Of a stretch of 64,000 nucleotides of DNA, positions 18,319 to 26,471 are shown piece after piece. The notes beneath the pieces were generated by a model. The model was not told where the DNA came from, did not search any database, and was given only the letters and a program-made list of their open reading frames with translations. This DNA comes from Paucimonas lemoignei (GTDB lineage: Bacteria; Pseudomonadota; Gammaproteobacteria; Pseudomonadales; Pseudomonadaceae): assembly GCA_900475325.1 (NCBI GenBank), contig LS483371.1, positions 4,898,001 to 4,962,000 on the forward strand, written 5' to 3'. Position 1 is the first letter of the stretch. Every line of letters starts with the position of its first letter. The translations under genes were made by a program, and so were the position numbers.

Positions 18319-19524
18319 ATGAGCGATAACAGCAACGACCTCGCAGCACTGCACGCACTGGCCTGGGTGGCAGGCAGCGACGGCCCGGAGAAGAACGAGC
18401 TGAATATCGGCTTCATGCCGCTGAGCGACTCCGCCTCGGTGCTGGTCGCTGCCACTCAGGGCTTTGCCCAACCTTACGGACTGACCCTGAACCTGCGTCG
18501 ACAGACGTCCTGGGCAGGCATCAACGACAAACTGTTGAGCGGCGAACTGGACGCCGCACACTCGCTGTACAGCATGATCTACGCCATCCAGCTGGGCATC
18601 AGTGGCGCGCCTGCCACCGACATGGCGGTGTTGATGGGCCTGAATCAGAACGGTCAGAGCATCAACCTGTCGCAACCGCTCAAGAGCGCCGGTATCACCA
18701 GCGCCAGCGCCCTTGAACATCGCGCGCGGCAACCCGGTGACAAGCTCAATTTTGCCCAGACATTCCCCACTGGCACCCACGCCATGTGGCTCTATTACTG
18801 GCTCGCCAGCCAAGGCATCCACCCACTGTGGGACGTTAACAGCGTGGTAGTCCCTCCACCGCAGATGCTCGCGCATTTGCAGGCCGAGCGCATCGATGGC
18901 TTCTGCGTGGGCGAACCCTGGTGCGCCAACGCCGTGGCTCAGGGCCAGGGTTTCACCGTCGCCACCAGCCAGAGCATCTGGCCCGATCATCCGGAAAAGG
19001 TCCTGGCCTGCACCCGCGAGTTCGTCGAGCAGTACCCCAACACCGCTCGCGCGCTGGTGATGGCGGTGCTGGAGGCCAGTCGCTTCATCGAGGCCAGCCA
19101 GGAGAACCGCCGCAGCACCGCTCAGTTGCTGAGCAGCCGCGACTACCTGGACGTGCCGCTGGCCACTATCGAACCGCGCTTCATGGGCGACTACGATGAT
19201 GGCCTCGGCAATCAATGGCACGACACGCACCCGTTGCGCTTTCACAACCATGGCGCGGCGAACTTCCCGTATCTGTCCGATGGCATGTGGTTCATGACCC
19301 AATTCCGCCGCTGGGGCCTGCTGCGCGATGACCCGGATTACCTGGCCGTGAGCCGTCAGGTGCAGCAGCTGGACCTGTACCGCCGCGCCGCCCGCAGCCT
19401 GGAAATCGCCGTGCCCGCTGATCCCATGCGCCGTTCGCAATTGCTCGACGGCAGCATCTGGGATGGCTCCGATCCAGCTGGCTATGCGCGCAGCTTTACC
19501 CTGCATGCTCGTCATGACCAGTAA
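18319..19524 (+). CDS. nasS: NasS nitrate sensor (NrtA/CmpA-like binding protein)
   Basis: NasS is a cytoplasmic relative of nitrate ABC-transporter binding proteins. It holds NasT inactive until nitrate or nitrite binds. The 401-residue protein has the NrtA/CmpA fold pattern (IGFMPLSDSASVLVAATQGF, ERIDGFCVGEPWCANAVAQG) and, unlike transport components, no signal peptide or lipobox. It is 63 bases downstream of the nitrate reductase gene and 12 bases before nasT. The position after the antitermination leader implies autoregulation unless an internal promoter exists. Confidence 0.93.
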   Translation: MSDNSNDLAALHALAWVAGSDGPEKNELNIGFMPLSDSASVLVAATQGFAQPYGLTLNLRRQTSWAGINDKLLSGELDAAHSLYSMIYAIQLGISGAPATDMAVLMGLNQNGQSINLSQPLKSAGITSASALEHRARQPGDKLNFAQTFPTGTHAMWLYYWLASQGIHPLWDVNSVVVPPPQMLAHLQAERIDGFCVGEPWCANAVAQGQGFTVATSQSIWPDHPEKVLACTREFVEQYPNTARALVMAVLEASRFIEASQENRRSTAQLLSSRDYLDVPLATIEPRFMGDYDDGLGNQWHDTHPLRFHNHGAANFPYLSDGMWFMTQFRRWGLLRDDPDYLAVSRQVQQLDLYRRAARSLEIAVPADPMRRSQLLDGSIWDGSDPAGYARSFTLHARHDQ

Positions 19525-19536
19525 CCGGAGGCTCAC

Positions 19537-20112
19537 ATGCTGCGCATCCTGCTGATCAACGACACCTCGAAAAAAGTCGGCCGCCTGCGCACTGCGCTGA
19601 GTGAGGCCGGCTTTGAAGTGATCGACGAATCCGGCCTGACCATCGACCTGCCCGCACGGGTTGAGGCGGTGCGCCCGGACGTCGTGCTGATCGACACCGA
19701 ATCCCCCGGCCGCGACGTGATGGAACATGTGGTGATGATGACCCGCGACCAGCCACGGCCCATCGTGATGTTCACCGACGAGCACGATCCGGCGGTGATG
19801 CGTCAGGCGATCAAGTCCGGCGTCAGCGCTTACATCGTCGAAGGGATCCACGCCCAGCGCCTGCAACCGATCATGGACGTGGCCATGGCCCGTTTCGAAA
19901 GCGATCAGGTGCTGCGCTCGCAATTACAGGCCAGGGACCAGCAACTGGCCGAACGCAAACGTGTGGAACTGGCCAAGGGCATGCTGATGAAAATGAAAAA
20001 CTGCAACGAAGAAGAGGCCTACACTCTCATGCGCCGCCAGGCCATGAGCAAGCAACAGAAGCTGATCCAGGTCGCGGAGCAGATCATTGCGATGAATGAG
20101 TTGCTCACCTGA
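19537..20112 (+). CDS. nasT: NasT, ANTAR-domain antitermination regulator
   Basis: NasT is a 191-residue response-regulator-like protein. Its receiver domain occupies residues 1 to about 120 (LRILLINDTSKKVGRLRTAL; VLIDTESPGRDVMEHV), and a C-terminal ANTAR RNA-binding domain follows (KGMLMKMKNCNEEEAYTLMR, then QAMSKQQKLIQVAEQII). ANTAR proteins bind paired hairpins with A1/G4 hexaloops and block terminator formation. Three such leaders are found in this window, in front of nirB, the nitrate reductase and the transporter. The ribosome site is CCGGAGG. It pairs with NasS directly upstream. Confidence 0.95.
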   Translation: MLRILLINDTSKKVGRLRTALSEAGFEVIDESGLTIDLPARVEAVRPDVVLIDTESPGRDVMEHVVMMTRDQPRPIVMFTDEHDPAVMRQAIKSGVSAYIVEGIHAQRLQPIMDVAMARFESDQVLRSQLQARDQQLAERKRVELAKGMLMKMKNCNEEEAYTLMRRQAMSKQQKLIQVAEQIIAMNELLT

Positions 20113-20126
20113 TAGGCCAACAAACC

Positions 20127-20198
20127 TGTAGGAGCTGCCGAAGGCTGCGAATAGCGGTGTCGGACATGCCGCTTTCGCAGCCTTCGGCAGCTCCTACA
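20127..20198. repeat. Extragenic hairpin, GCTGCCGAAGGC family (copy 1)
   Basis: TGTAGGAGCTGCCGAAGGCT and its complement, ending AGCTCCTACA, flank a short spacer. Four copies of this family occur in the window. This one follows nasT by 14 bases and may terminate that transcript. Confidence 0.85.
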
Positions 20199-20239
20199 AA
20201 GACCGCGTTGCCCCTGTCTATCACGGCTCTTCTCTGATC

Positions 20240-20332
20240 CTGTGGGAGCGAATTCATTCGCGAACGCGTAAGTACATCCGACAGATATTCATCGAATGTA
20301 CGGGCCCCTTCGCGAATGAATTCGCTCCCACT
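20240..20332. repeat. Extragenic long hairpin, GAATTCATTC family (copy 4)
   Basis: The arms TGTGGGAGCGAATTCATTCG and complement lie between nasT and the transporter promoter, 40 bases after a hairpin of another family. Confidence 0.85.
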
Positions 20333-20457
20333 TGGGGACCGCACACTTTTCTCGACGTATTTTCGCACCACAATGCGGCGGCGCTGCATCAACGGGCTCA
20401 GCTGCCCGCCTCGTCCGATCCGTTGTAAACCGCTGCGCTAAAGCCTTAGGGCACACT

Positions 20458-20473
20458 TGGCACACAACCTGCT
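20458..20473 (+). promoter_or_regulatory. Sigma-54 promoter of the nitrate transporter operon
   Basis: TGGCACACAACCTGCT has GG and GC separated by 10 bases and the full TGGCAC -24 element. The predicted transcript start is near 20484, just before the first ANTAR hairpin. Confidence 0.82.
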
Positions 20474-20487
20474 GTGCTCTCTCCACA

Positions 20488-20527
20488 GGTAGCCAACGGC
20501 GGTTGCCCCACCACGACAAAGACGTCG
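20488..20527 (+). promoter_or_regulatory. ANTAR-type two-hairpin RNA element, transporter leader
   Basis: The first hairpin is GGTAGCC AACGGC GGTTGCC (20488-20507), a 7-bp stem including G-U pairs. The second is CGAC AAAGAC GTCG (20514-20527). Both hexaloops carry A1 and G4, and the linker is only 6 bases. The second hairpin shares bases with the 5' arm of the terminator at 20522-20570. CCACGACAAAG around the second hairpin is also found in the nitrate reductase leader. Confidence 0.8.
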
Positions 20528-20570
20528 CACTTCCCTTCGCGAAAGCGGAACCGGGATTGCGACGTTTTTT
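20522..20570 (+). terminator. Leader terminator in front of the nitrate transporter
   Basis: ACGTCGCA (20522-20529) pairs with TGCGACGT (20558-20565). An inner CGC GAAA GCG cap and a T6 tail complete it. It lies about 100 bases before the transporter start and overlaps the second ANTAR hairpin. Confidence 0.87.
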
Positions 20571-20672
20571 GCGTTTTTGGCCTCGGAAATGAGGCGGTGG
20601 AGTGGCCGTAACAGGTCGCCCACCTGCAAACACATGACCTTCGTTGACCCTTTTTGCAGATGAGGTGCTGGA

Positions 20673-21884
20673 ATGAACAACAGTTTCTGGAAAGCCGGAC
20701 ACACCCCCACATTGTTTGCCGCGTTCCTGTATTTCGACCTGAGTTTCATGGTCTGGTACCTGCTGGGCCCGATGGCGGTGCAGATTGCCACCGACCTGCA
20801 ACTGACCACCCAGCAGCGCGGTTTCATGGTCGCCACGCCGATTCTGGCCGGGGCGATTCTGCGTTTCATCATGGGCATGCTGGCCGATCAACTGTCGCCG
20901 AAAACCGCTGGCATCATCGGTCAGGTGATCGTCATCACCTCGTTGCTGGCGGCCTGGCAATTAGGCATCCACACCTACGAACAGGCGCTGCTGCTCGGTA
21001 TCGGTCTGGGTATGGCGGGCGCTTCTTTCGCCGTGGCGTTGCCGCTGGCTTCCCAGTGGTATCCAGCCGAACACCAGGGCAAAGCCATGGGCATCGCCGG
21101 TGCAGGTAATTCCGGCACCGTGCTGGCGGCACTCGCAGCACCTGTTCTGGCTGCCGCATTCGGCTGGACTAACGTGTTCGGCCTGGCGCTGATCCCGCTG
21201 ATCCTGACCCTGATCGCCTTCAGCCTGATGGCGAAAAACGCGCCCAACCGCAGCAAGCCCAAATCCATGGCCGACTACTTCAAGGCCCTGGCGGACCGCG
21301 ACAGCTGGTGGTTCATGTTCTTCTACAGCGTGACCTTTGGCGGCTTCATCGGCCTGGCCAGCGCCTTGCCGGGTTACTTCCATGACCAGTACGGTCTGAA
21401 CCCGGTCACCGCCGGTTACTACACCGCCGCCTGTGTGTTCGGTGGCAGCCTGATGCGCCCGCTGGGTGGCGCGCTGGCCGATCGGTTCGGCGGCATTCGT
21501 ACCCTATTGGGCATGTACGCTGTCGCCGCCATCTGCATCGCAGCGGTAGGTTTCCACCTGTCCAGTTCGGTTGCGGCCTTGGCGCTGTTCGTTAGCGCCA
21601 TGCTCGGCCTGGGTGCCGGTAATGGCGCAGTGTTCCAACTGGTGCCACAGCGCTTCAACAAGGAAATCGGCGTGATGACCGGGTTGATCGGCATGGCCGG
21701 TGGTATCGGAGGTTTCTTCCTGGCTGCTGGCCTGGGCGCCATCAAGCAGAGCACCGGTGACTACCAGCTCGGCCTGTGGCTGTTCGCGAGCCTGGGCGTT
21801 GTTGCGTGGTTCGGTCTGTACAGCGTCAAGCGTCGCTGGAGAACCACCTGGGGTTCGGCTGCCTTCACCGCTGCACGGGTCTGA
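20673..21884 (+). CDS. Nitrate/nitrite transporter of the MFS (NarK/NasA family)
   Basis: This inner-membrane major facilitator of 403 residues imports nitrate for assimilation. It has about 12 hydrophobic segments and the two glycine-rich nitrate signature helices typical of the family (GNSGTVLAALAAPVLAAAFG and MLGLGAGNGAVFQLVPQRF). It lies downstream of the third NasT-type leader and is followed 10 bases later by the phosphatase-kinase gene. Often called nasA in Pseudomonas, but that symbol is also used for the reductase, so none is given. The start is supported by GAGGTGCTGG. Confidence 0.94.
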   Translation: MNNSFWKAGHTPTLFAAFLYFDLSFMVWYLLGPMAVQIATDLQLTTQQRGFMVATPILAGAILRFIMGMLADQLSPKTAGIIGQVIVITSLLAAWQLGIHTYEQALLLGIGLGMAGASFAVALPLASQWYPAEHQGKAMGIAGAGNSGTVLAALAAPVLAAAFGWTNVFGLALIPLILTLIAFSLMAKNAPNRSKPKSMADYFKALADRDSWWFMFFYSVTFGGFIGLASALPGYFHDQYGLNPVTAGYYTAACVFGGSLMRPLGGALADRFGGIRTLLGMYAVAAICIAAVGFHLSSSVAALALFVSAMLGLGAGNGAVFQLVPQRFNKEIGVMTGLIGMAGGIGGFFLAAGLGAIKQSTGDYQLGLWLFASLGVVAWFGLYSVKRRWRTTWGSAAFTAARV

Positions 21885-21894
21885 GTCAGTCGCC

Positions 21895-23562
21895 ATGCCC
21901 TTGCAATTGAGCTACGCCGACAGCAGCGCCAGCGGCCCGCGCGAGGAGAATCAGGACGCCACGCGCATGGTCAGCCCGGCACCGTCGCTGGCGGCCAGCA
22001 AAGGCTACCTGTTCGCCTTGGCCGACGGCGTCAGCCAGTGCGCCGATGGCGGGCTGGCGGCGCGCTCGACCTTGCAGGCATTGGCCCATGACTATTACGC
22101 CACGCCGCAAACCTGGGGCGTGGCCCAGGCGCTGGATCGCTTGCTGTTGGCTCAGAACCGCTGGCTGCACGCCAATGGTGGCGGCCAACCGTTGCTGACC
22201 ACCATCAGCGCACTGGTGTTGCGCGGTCGACGTTTCACCCTGGCGCATATTGGTGATTGCCGGGTCTATCGCTGGTGCGAAGGGCAATTGCAGCGCATCA
22301 GCGAAGACCACGTCTGGAGCCAGCCGGGCATGCAACATGTGCTCAAGCGCGCCATGGGCCTGGAGCAGCATCTGGTCGTCGATTATTTAGAGGGCGAGTT
22401 GCGCACCGGCGAGAGTTTTCTGCTGGTCAGCGATGGCATCTGGGCGACGCTCAGCGAGGCCTCGATTGCCGGGGTTTTACGTGATGAAGACGATCTGCAA
22501 AACGCCACTAACGCATTGGTCACCGCCGCGCATCTGGCGGGGAGCCAGGACAACGCCAGCGCGGTGCTGGTACGTGTCGAAAAGACCGGCGAAGCCAGCC
22601 TGAGCGATGCCCTTGAGCAGGTTGAGCAATGGCCACTGCCACCGGTTTTGAAACCGGGGCAACGCTTTGAAGGCTGGCAAGTCGAAGCGCTTTTGAGCCA
22701 AACCCGTCAGTCTCTGCTCTATCGAGTCAGCGATGCGCAACAGCAAACCTGGCTGCTGAAAACCCTGCCAAGCCATCGCGAAGGTAACAACGAAGCGGGT
22801 CAGAGCCTGTTGCAGGAAGAGTGGTTTCTGCGTCGGGTGGCCGGGCGATTTTTCCCCGAAGTCCATCCCGCCAGTGAACGGCAGCATGTGTACTACCTGA
22901 TGCGCGAGCATCCGGGCATCACCCTGGCCGAGCATCATCGGCAGCACGGCAACCTGAGCCTGACCCAAGGGCTGGAAGTCGCCATGCATCTGCTGCGCGC
23001 GCTGGGCATGCTGCATCGGCGCAACATCCTGCACCGCGACATCAAGCCCGAAAACTTGCTGCTCAATGAAGACGGCGATTTGCGGGTGCTGGATTTTGGT
23101 CTGGCGTATTGCCCCGGGCTTTCCACCCAGGCACCGGGCGAGCTGCCAGGCACACCGAGTTACATCGCACCGGAAGCCTACGCCGGAGCAGCACCGACGG
23201 CGGCGCAGGATCTTTATAGCGCGGGAGTGACCTTGTACTTCCTGCTGACTGGCCACTACCCCCATGGCGAAATCGAGGCATTCCAGCGCCCGCGCTTTGG
23301 CACACCGGTGCCCGCCAGCCGCTACCGCCCTGATCTGCCCGAATGGCTGGTGCACAACCTCGACCAAGCCCTGGCCAGCGACCCGGCGCAACGCTTCGAA
23401 ACCGCCGAGCAATGGCTATTGGCACTGGAGAATGGTGAACAACAACCCAGCGCCCGCTCCCGCCCTCTGCTGGAACGCGAACCGCTGAAAGTCTGGCGCA
23501 CCCTGGCGCTGGGCTCGCTGCTGTTGAATGGCCTGTTGTTGATCTGGATGTTGCACGGATGA
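21895..23562 (+). CDS. PP2C phosphatase-Ser/Thr kinase fusion with C-terminal membrane anchor
   Basis: This is a 555-residue protein with opposing activities on one chain. A PP2C-type phosphatase fills residues 1 to about 240 (SGPREENQDA, FALADGVSQCADGG, HIGDCRVYRW, LLVSDGIWATL, GSQDNASAVLV). A Hanks-type kinase spans about 255-520, with catalytic HRDIKPEN near 380, DFG near 400 and APE near 425. One transmembrane helix closes the C-terminus (ALGSLLLNGLLLIWML). The glycine-rich loop is degenerate (LLSQTRQSLLYRV), although the likely ATP lysine in WLLKTL is present. It sits between the nitrate transporter and cobA, in the same probable operon. The substrate is unknown. Confidence 0.92.
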   Translation: MPLQLSYADSSASGPREENQDATRMVSPAPSLAASKGYLFALADGVSQCADGGLAARSTLQALAHDYYATPQTWGVAQALDRLLLAQNRWLHANGGGQPLLTTISALVLRGRRFTLAHIGDCRVYRWCEGQLQRISEDHVWSQPGMQHVLKRAMGLEQHLVVDYLEGELRTGESFLLVSDGIWATLSEASIAGVLRDEDDLQNATNALVTAAHLAGSQDNASAVLVRVEKTGEASLSDALEQVEQWPLPPVLKPGQRFEGWQVEALLSQTRQSLLYRVSDAQQQTWLLKTLPSHREGNNEAGQSLLQEEWFLRRVAGRFFPEVHPASERQHVYYLMREHPGITLAEHHRQHGNLSLTQGLEVAMHLLRALGMLHRRNILHRDIKPENLLLNEDGDLRVLDFGLAYCPGLSTQAPGELPGTPSYIAPEAYAGAAPTAAQDLYSAGVTLYFLLTGHYPHGEIEAFQRPRFGTPVPASRYRPDLPEWLVHNLDQALASDPAQRFETAEQWLLALENGEQQPSARSRPLLEREPLKVWRTLALGSLLLNGLLLIWMLHG

Positions 23563-23619
23563 ATTCAAATTACCCAGGATCGCGCCCGACGATCCGACGC
23601 CCCCTGATGAGGTAACTCC

Positions 23620-24369
23620 ATGAACGCGAAAGTCTGGTTGGTCGGCGCAGGCCCTGGTGACCCGGAACTCTTGACTCTCAAAGCCGTGCGCGCCCTGCGC
23701 GGCGCCGAGGTGGTGATGATCGATGATCTCGTCAACCCGGCAGTGCTGGAGCATTGCCCCGATGCCAAGATCATCAGCGTCGGCAAGCGCGGCGGTTGTC
23801 GCTCAACACCTCAGGCGTTTATTCATCGCCTGATGTTGCGCTACGCCCGCCAAGGCAAATGTGTGGTGCGCCTCAAGGGTGGCGACCCGTGTATTTTTGG
23901 CCGGGGCAGCGAAGAAGCCGAATGGCTTGCCGCTCATGGGATTGAAGTGGAACTGGTCAACGGCATTACTGCGGGCCTGGCGGGGGCGACTCAGTGCGGG
24001 ATTCCGTTGACGCTGCGCGGCGTGGCCCGTGGCGTGACGCTGGTCACCGCCCACACTCAAGATGACAGCCAATTGAACTGGCGCGCCCTGGCCCAGACCG
24101 GCACCACCCTAGTGATCTACATGGGCGTGGCCAAGCTAGAAGAAGTCCGCCGGGAACTGCTTGCAGGCGGCCTGGCAGCTGACACCCCGGTGGCGATGAT
24201 CGAGAACGCCTCCCTGCCCCAGCAACGAGAATGCTTCAGCGACCTGACCCACATGCACCAGGCAGCGCTGGCCTTTGAACTCAAGGCCCCGGCGGTGATG
24301 GTGATTGGTGAAGTGGTGGCGCAGGCCTGCATTCAGGCGGCGGCTGCGGGTGAGGCGATTTCGGCTTGA
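23620..24369 (+). CDS. cobA: Uroporphyrinogen-III C-methyltransferase
   Basis: It methylates uroporphyrinogen III twice to precorrin-2, the branch to siroheme and cobalamin. The 249-residue single-domain SUMT has LVGAGPGDPELLTLKAVRAL at the N-terminus, VRLKGGDPCIFGRGSEEAE for SAM binding and NGITAGLAGATQCGIPLTL. There is no CysG-type dehydrogenase/chelatase part. Its place at the end of the nitrate transporter operon explains its role: siroheme is the cofactor of NirB. Confidence 0.95.
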   Translation: MNAKVWLVGAGPGDPELLTLKAVRALRGAEVVMIDDLVNPAVLEHCPDAKIISVGKRGGCRSTPQAFIHRLMLRYARQGKCVVRLKGGDPCIFGRGSEEAEWLAAHGIEVELVNGITAGLAGATQCGIPLTLRGVARGVTLVTAHTQDDSQLNWRALAQTGTTLVIYMGVAKLEEVRRELLAGGLAADTPVAMIENASLPQQRECFSDLTHMHQAALAFELKAPAVMVIGEVVAQACIQAAAAGEAISA

Positions 24370-24390
24370 GTGGGCCGCAGCACAGACCAA

Positions 24391-24484
24391 CCGTGGGAGC
24401 GAATTCATTCGCGAAGGCAGCGTCATGGTCGACTCAAATGTGTTGAATGTACCGGCCCTTTCGCGAATGAATTCGCTCCCACAG
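24391..24484. repeat. Extragenic long hairpin, GAATTCATTC family (copy 5)
   Basis: Arms of the form CGTGGGAGCGAATTCATTCG and complement lie between the convergent cobA and LysR genes, where they could serve as a terminator for both. Confidence 0.85.
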
Positions 24485-24524
24485 GTCCGGTGTCGGCAGC
24501 GCCTACAGGATCGTGCTGCGCACA

Positions 24525-25433
24525 TTATTTCCCATTAAACGCCGTCATCTCATGCTGCAATTGGCCCAGTAGCCGGCTAGAGCCCACGCTGAGCTGGCGA
24601 CCCAGGCGGCTGATGATGTGGACTTGGGATTCGCTGAACACCGGCGATTCCAGCGGCAGCGCAACCAGCTTGCCGCTTGCCAGCTCATCGACCACCACGA
24701 AGGTCGGCAGCAGAGTGACGCCACCGTTCATGGCGAAGCGCTTGAGCATGGCGAAGGTGTTGCAGGTCAGAGTCGGCACCAGCGACACACCCGACTGGTG
24801 CTCAGCCTGGGTCAATATCTGCCGAATACCGTAGGAAACCCCGAGCAAACCAAGCCGGTAGCTCTCCAATTCCCGCAAAGGAATTGGCCCCTTGTGAGCC
24901 GCCAGAGGATGATCAGGACTGACCATCACGCAAACCGGCTGCTTGCGGTGGGCGTGAGAACGAATCTTCGGATCAGCGGGCGGGTTGAACACCAGACCGA
25001 TGTGCGCCTCATCTTCGGCCACCTGGCGAATTACTTCGTTGGTGCCGCAGACACTCACTTGCAGCTCGACCTTGGGGTAAAGCGTCGAGAACCTGGCCAG
25101 GGGTTCAGCCAGGCCATCGATAAACCCCTCACCGATGGCCAGCACCACCGAGCCACTTTGCAGGCCGCGCAATGCTTGCAGGGATTCGAGCAATACCTCT
25201 TGCTGAGACAGCCGCTGGCGGTAATAGGCCAGCACCCGATCCCCCGCTTCGGTCGGCTTGACCCCGCGACGATGGCGCTCCAGCAACGGCGCACCCAGCT
25301 CATGCTCCAGCTGGGCAATCTGCCGACTGACCGCCGAAGGCGCGACATCGAGAAAGTCCGCAGCCGCCCGCACGCTGCCCAGGCGAACCGCTTCGAAGAA
25401 GTAAAGAATGCGTCGATCCTGAACCAGACTCAT
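24525..25433 (-). CDS. LysR-family transcriptional regulator
   Basis: This 302-residue LysR regulator has an N-terminal winged helix (ILYFFEAVRLGSVRAAADFL then DVAPSAVSRQIAQLEHELGA) and a substrate-binding domain. It is divergent from the dehydrogenase/aldehyde dehydrogenase/amidohydrolase operon and most likely activates it. A perfect 17-base palindrome lies 12 bases upstream of its start codon. The inducer is unknown. Confidence 0.92.
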   Translation of the reverse strand: MSLVQDRRILYFFEAVRLGSVRAAADFLDVAPSAVSRQIAQLEHELGAPLLERHRRGVKPTEAGDRVLAYYRQRLSQQEVLLESLQALRGLQSGSVVLAIGEGFIDGLAEPLARFSTLYPKVELQVSVCGTNEVIRQVAEDEAHIGLVFNPPADPKIRSHAHRKQPVCVMVSPDHPLAAHKGPIPLRELESYRLGLLGVSYGIRQILTQAEHQSGVSLVPTLTCNTFAMLKRFAMNGGVTLLPTFVVVDELASGKLVALPLESPVFSESQVHIISRLGRQLSVGSSRLLGQLQHEMTAFNGK

Positions 25434-25444
25434 AGCCCACCTGC

Positions 25445-25461
25445 GTTGCGTTTAACGCAAC
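25445..25461. promoter_or_regulatory. Palindromic LysR-type operator candidate
   Basis: GTTGCGTT T AACGCAAC is a perfect inverted repeat between the LysR gene and the divergent operon. It is close to the T-N11-A style of LysR sites and is placed where autorepression and activation of the operon at 25578 could share it. Confidence 0.55.
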
Positions 25462-25577
25462 AAAAATGAATTTGGTGATTATTGCTGTGTGCGCAGAGCG
25501 ATGTCCATACTCGGATCATCTGCCGATAACCACTGACGGTGCAACGTAGCCTGTCAACAGCTGAGCGAGCATTTCAA

Positions 25578-26468
25578 ATGACTATAAAAGTAGGCGTGAT
25601 TGGATTGGGCAACATGGGCGGCGGCATGGCCGCAACCCTGGCCAGCAAAGGCTTCGATGTCAGCGGTTTCGACCTGTCCCAGACCGCGCTGGAAATTGCC
25701 GAGAGCAAGGGCGTGAAACCGGTCACGGATCGCACCGCCCTGATCAAGCAGGTTGACGTGCTGATCCTGTCGCTGCCAAAAGCTGAACACGTTGAGTCGG
25801 TCTGCCTGGGCGCTGAAGGCGTGCTGCAACACGGCAATGCAGGCCTGATCGTTGTCGACACCACTACGTCCACCCCGGAAGCGAGCCGCAAAGTGGCCGC
25901 TGCTCTGCTGCAGAAAAATGTCGGTTTCATCGACGCCCCGGTTTCCGGCGGCCCGAAAGGCGCAGCCACTGGCACCATGTCCATGGTCATCGGCGCAGAA
26001 GACGCCGACCTGGAAAAAGTCCTGCCAGTCCTCGAAGGCATGAGCGGCACCCGTGTTCACGTCGGCAAATGCGGCGCGGGCAACGTGGCGAAGATCGCCA
26101 ACAACATGCTTGCCGCCTGCCACCTGATCAGCACCGCTGAAGCCGTGAGCATGGCCGCCAAAGCAGGCGTCGATCCAGAAAAACTGATGCTGGGCCTCAA
26201 CGCGGGTTCCGGCCGTAGCGGCGCAACTCAAGTGATGTTCCCGACCTGGGTGCTGAACAAAACCTACAACTCCGGTTTCACCATGGGCCTGATGCGCAAA
26301 GACGTCGGCCTGGCCCAAGACCTGGCCGCCAGCATGGATCTGGACCTGCCACTGGCGCGTATCGTCGCTCAACTGTGGGCCGCCAGCAGCGAAACGCTGC
26401 CGGATGGTGAAGACTTCAACTGCATCGTCCAGCGGACCGATGCCCAGCTGTTCGGCAAAGGGGAATAA
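25578..26468 (+). CDS. 3-hydroxyisobutyrate dehydrogenase-family oxidoreductase
   Basis: This NAD(P)-dependent beta-hydroxyacid dehydrogenase has 296 residues. The Rossmann motif is IGLGNMGGGMA at residues 8-18, the substrate motif DAPVSGGPKGAATGTMSM lies near 118 and the catalytic-lysine motif GAGNVAKIANNML near 166. The start at 25578 (MTIKVGVIGLG) fits the family; the upstream in-frame start adds 13 unrelated residues. It is 3 bases from the aldehyde dehydrogenase, so they form an operon and probably consecutive oxidation steps of a 3-hydroxy compound. The exact substrate is not recognisable. Confidence 0.9.
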   Translation: MTIKVGVIGLGNMGGGMAATLASKGFDVSGFDLSQTALEIAESKGVKPVTDRTALIKQVDVLILSLPKAEHVESVCLGAEGVLQHGNAGLIVVDTTTSTPEASRKVAAALLQKNVGFIDAPVSGGPKGAATGTMSMVIGAEDADLEKVLPVLEGMSGTRVHVGKCGAGNVAKIANNMLAACHLISTAEAVSMAAKAGVDPEKLMLGLNAGSGRSGATQVMFPTWVLNKTYNSGFTMGLMRKDVGLAQDLAASMDLDLPLARIVAQLWAASSETLPDGEDFNCIVQRTDAQLFGKGE

Positions 26469-26471
26469 CCG

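Noticed and set aside
17101..19923. Open frame of 940 codons on the minus strand
   Set aside because: It is antisense to the nitrate reductase fusion, nasS and nasT, which carry clear motifs on the other strand.
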